A DNA stretch of 7,601 nt, taken from Lysobacterales bacterium (GTDB lineage Bacteria; Pseudomonadota; Gammaproteobacteria; Xanthomonadales; Rhodanobacteraceae). The notes below the pieces were generated by a model that ran no database searches, was not told the DNA's origin, and worked only from the letters and a program-made list of their open reading frames with translations. The stretch is taken from the NCBI GenBank assembly GCA_013298265.1, contig JAAFHE010000157.1, positions 1-7,601 on the forward strand, in the 5' to 3' direction. Below are positions 6,183 to 7,601 of this stretch, in pieces; the stretch's first letter is position 1; each line of letters starts with the position of its first letter. The position numbers and the translations under genes were made by a program.

Positions 6183-6186
<4 letters not shown>
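5716..6186 (-). CDS. holD: DNA polymerase III psi subunit (HolD-like)
   Basis: 156 residues from GTG 6184-6186, slightly longer than E. coli psi (137). Psi bridges the clamp loader to the chi subunit and through it to single-strand DNA-binding protein. The N-terminus SARRLRQLDAMGVIPYRLRS (7-26) resembles the chi-binding peptide of psi (E. coli RRDWQLQQLGITQWSLRRP). The C-terminus WRGNALAKRLLWQALRPLRR (133-152) resembles the conserved last helix (N-x-x-A-x-x-x-L-W). Between them lies an Ala/Val-rich alpha/beta core with a Pro/Ala linker (about 29-48). Psi proteins diverge strongly, so support comes largely from position: holD immediately before rimI is the E. coli arrangement. The GTG start overlaps the lipoprotein stop (GTGA), which decides the start. 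A longer frame to 6543 has no merit because it runs through the lipoprotein gene. Confidence 0.75.
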
Positions 6187-6787
<601 letters not shown>

Positions 6788-6791
<4 letters not shown>

Positions 6792-7601
6792 CGTTCGGAT
6801 TCCTCGGGCGCATCGGCCTTGGGCGCCAGCAGCAAGCGGTTGGGATTCTTGCGGATCTCGCGGCTGAATTCATCCACATTGCGACTCGCGCTGTCGAGGT
6901 GATGGACTATCGTGTCGATGCGACCGGACAGCGCTGCGAGCACCGCGCGCAGGTCGGTGACCGCGGCATTCACGCCGGTCTTGTTCTCGCGCGTCAGCGC
7001 GGCCAGGTCGTTCAGCGCGCTGTCGAGACTGGCCTTGGTCGATTCAAGATCGCGGCTCAAGGCATGCACATCGCTGAGAATGCCACTGACGGCTTCGCGG
7101 TTGGCCGGCTTGAGCAGATCGTTGACTGAAAGCGATGCTTCCGTCAGGCGCTGCAGCAGCACGCGCGCCTGGTCGAGCACCTCTGGCGTGCCCTTGTCGA
7201 GCGAACCCGTAATCGAATCGACACGTTCGGAAAGAGTGCGGATCAGCGGGGTGAGCTGGCTGCGCGTCAGCGTCGTGACTTCGGCCGCCAGCTCGTTCAT
7301 CGCGCCGAAGATGTCGGTGCCCTCCTCGCCCTTGAGCTCCGCCCCGGCAGCGAGCGGCTTGCTGTCGATGCCTTCGCGGATAGCCACGGTCACGTCGGCC
7401 AGCAGGCCGCTGGACTGCAGCCGCGCGACGGAATCCTGCGGGATAGGCCAGTCGGCGCGCAGGCTCAGCCCGATCCGATAGCGCGTGCCCTCGGCGCCGC
7501 GCTCAGGCACCACGTTATCGACCTGGCCGATGCGGTAGCCCTGGTAGAACACCGGTGCGCCGGCACGCAGGCCGGTCACGTTACGGTAGTAGGTATGGTA
7601 T
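6788..7601 (-). CDS. MCE/MlaD-family lipid transport protein (5' end outside window)
   Basis: 270 C-terminal residues are visible and the frame stays open to the window edge, so the N-terminal membrane anchor is missing. The visible start, YRNVTGLRAGAPVFYQGYRI then GQV, is the core of an MCE domain (pattern F/Y-x-x-V-x-G-L-x-x-G-x-x-V-x-x-x-G-x-x-V-G-x-V), followed by strands ending near LAAGAELKGEEG. The rest is a long, mainly helical region with many Leu/Val/Ser heptad-like stretches, as in MlaD/LetB/PqiB-type proteins. It ends in REIRKNPNRLLLAPKAD and a charged tail; the N-P-x-R-L-L ending is typical of this group. MCE proteins form hexameric rings or tubes in the periplasm that carry lipids. 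The ATP-binding and permease genes are expected just upstream, outside the window. The stop overlaps the lipoprotein ATG. Confidence 0.9.

Overview
GC-rich chromosomal window from a proteobacterium, most likely a member of the Xanthomonadales (Xanthomonas/Lysobacter/Rhodanobacter/Dyella relatives). The grounds are the gene order thiS-thiG-trmB, the style of the individual proteins, and a GGGAATC/GATTCCC heptamer repeat of the kind I recall from intergenic regions of that order. This placement is inference from gene order and protein style; no search was run.

Left part, plus strand. The window opens inside a gene whose C-terminal tail is a near-identical 78-bp (26-residue) tandem repeat rich in Pro, Gln, Arg and Glu. 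It closes with a textbook Rho-independent terminator. The thiamin thiazole genes follow: thiS (sulfur carrier protein ending in Gly-Gly-Gly) and, after a 174-bp gap, thiG (thiazole synthase). thiG overlaps by one base with trmB (tRNA m7G46 methyltransferase). A 180-bp non-coding stretch with a strong imperfect hairpin separates trmB from a large SLC13/DASS-type permease that carries two central TrkA-C (RCK-C) domains.

Middle. A heptamer-based inverted repeat lies between the convergent ends of the permease gene and a minus-strand Rieske [2Fe-2S] mini-protein. A small plus-strand membrane protein of unknown function is divergent from the Rieske gene and convergent with rimI.

Right part, minus strand. 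A compact operon runs leftward: an MCE/MlaD-type lipid-transport protein (cut by the window edge), a PqiC/YmbA-type lipoprotein, holD (DNA polymerase III psi) and rimI (ribosomal protein S18 N-acetyltransferase). The first two junctions are 4-base ATGA and GTGA overlaps and the third is a 2-base gap, so translational coupling is likely. The operon joins envelope lipid transport to replication and ribosome modification genes. The holD-rimI pairing is the one known from E. coli.

Most of the window is ordinary housekeeping sequence. The items most worth a second look are: a glycine where RimI proteins carry their catalytic glutamate; the expanding repeat in the first protein; the unexplained structured spacer before the permease gene; a possible short ORF whose stop overlaps the thiG start; and the altered substrate-site motif in the first half of the permease. 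I found no convincing evidence of a wholly new multi-gene system.
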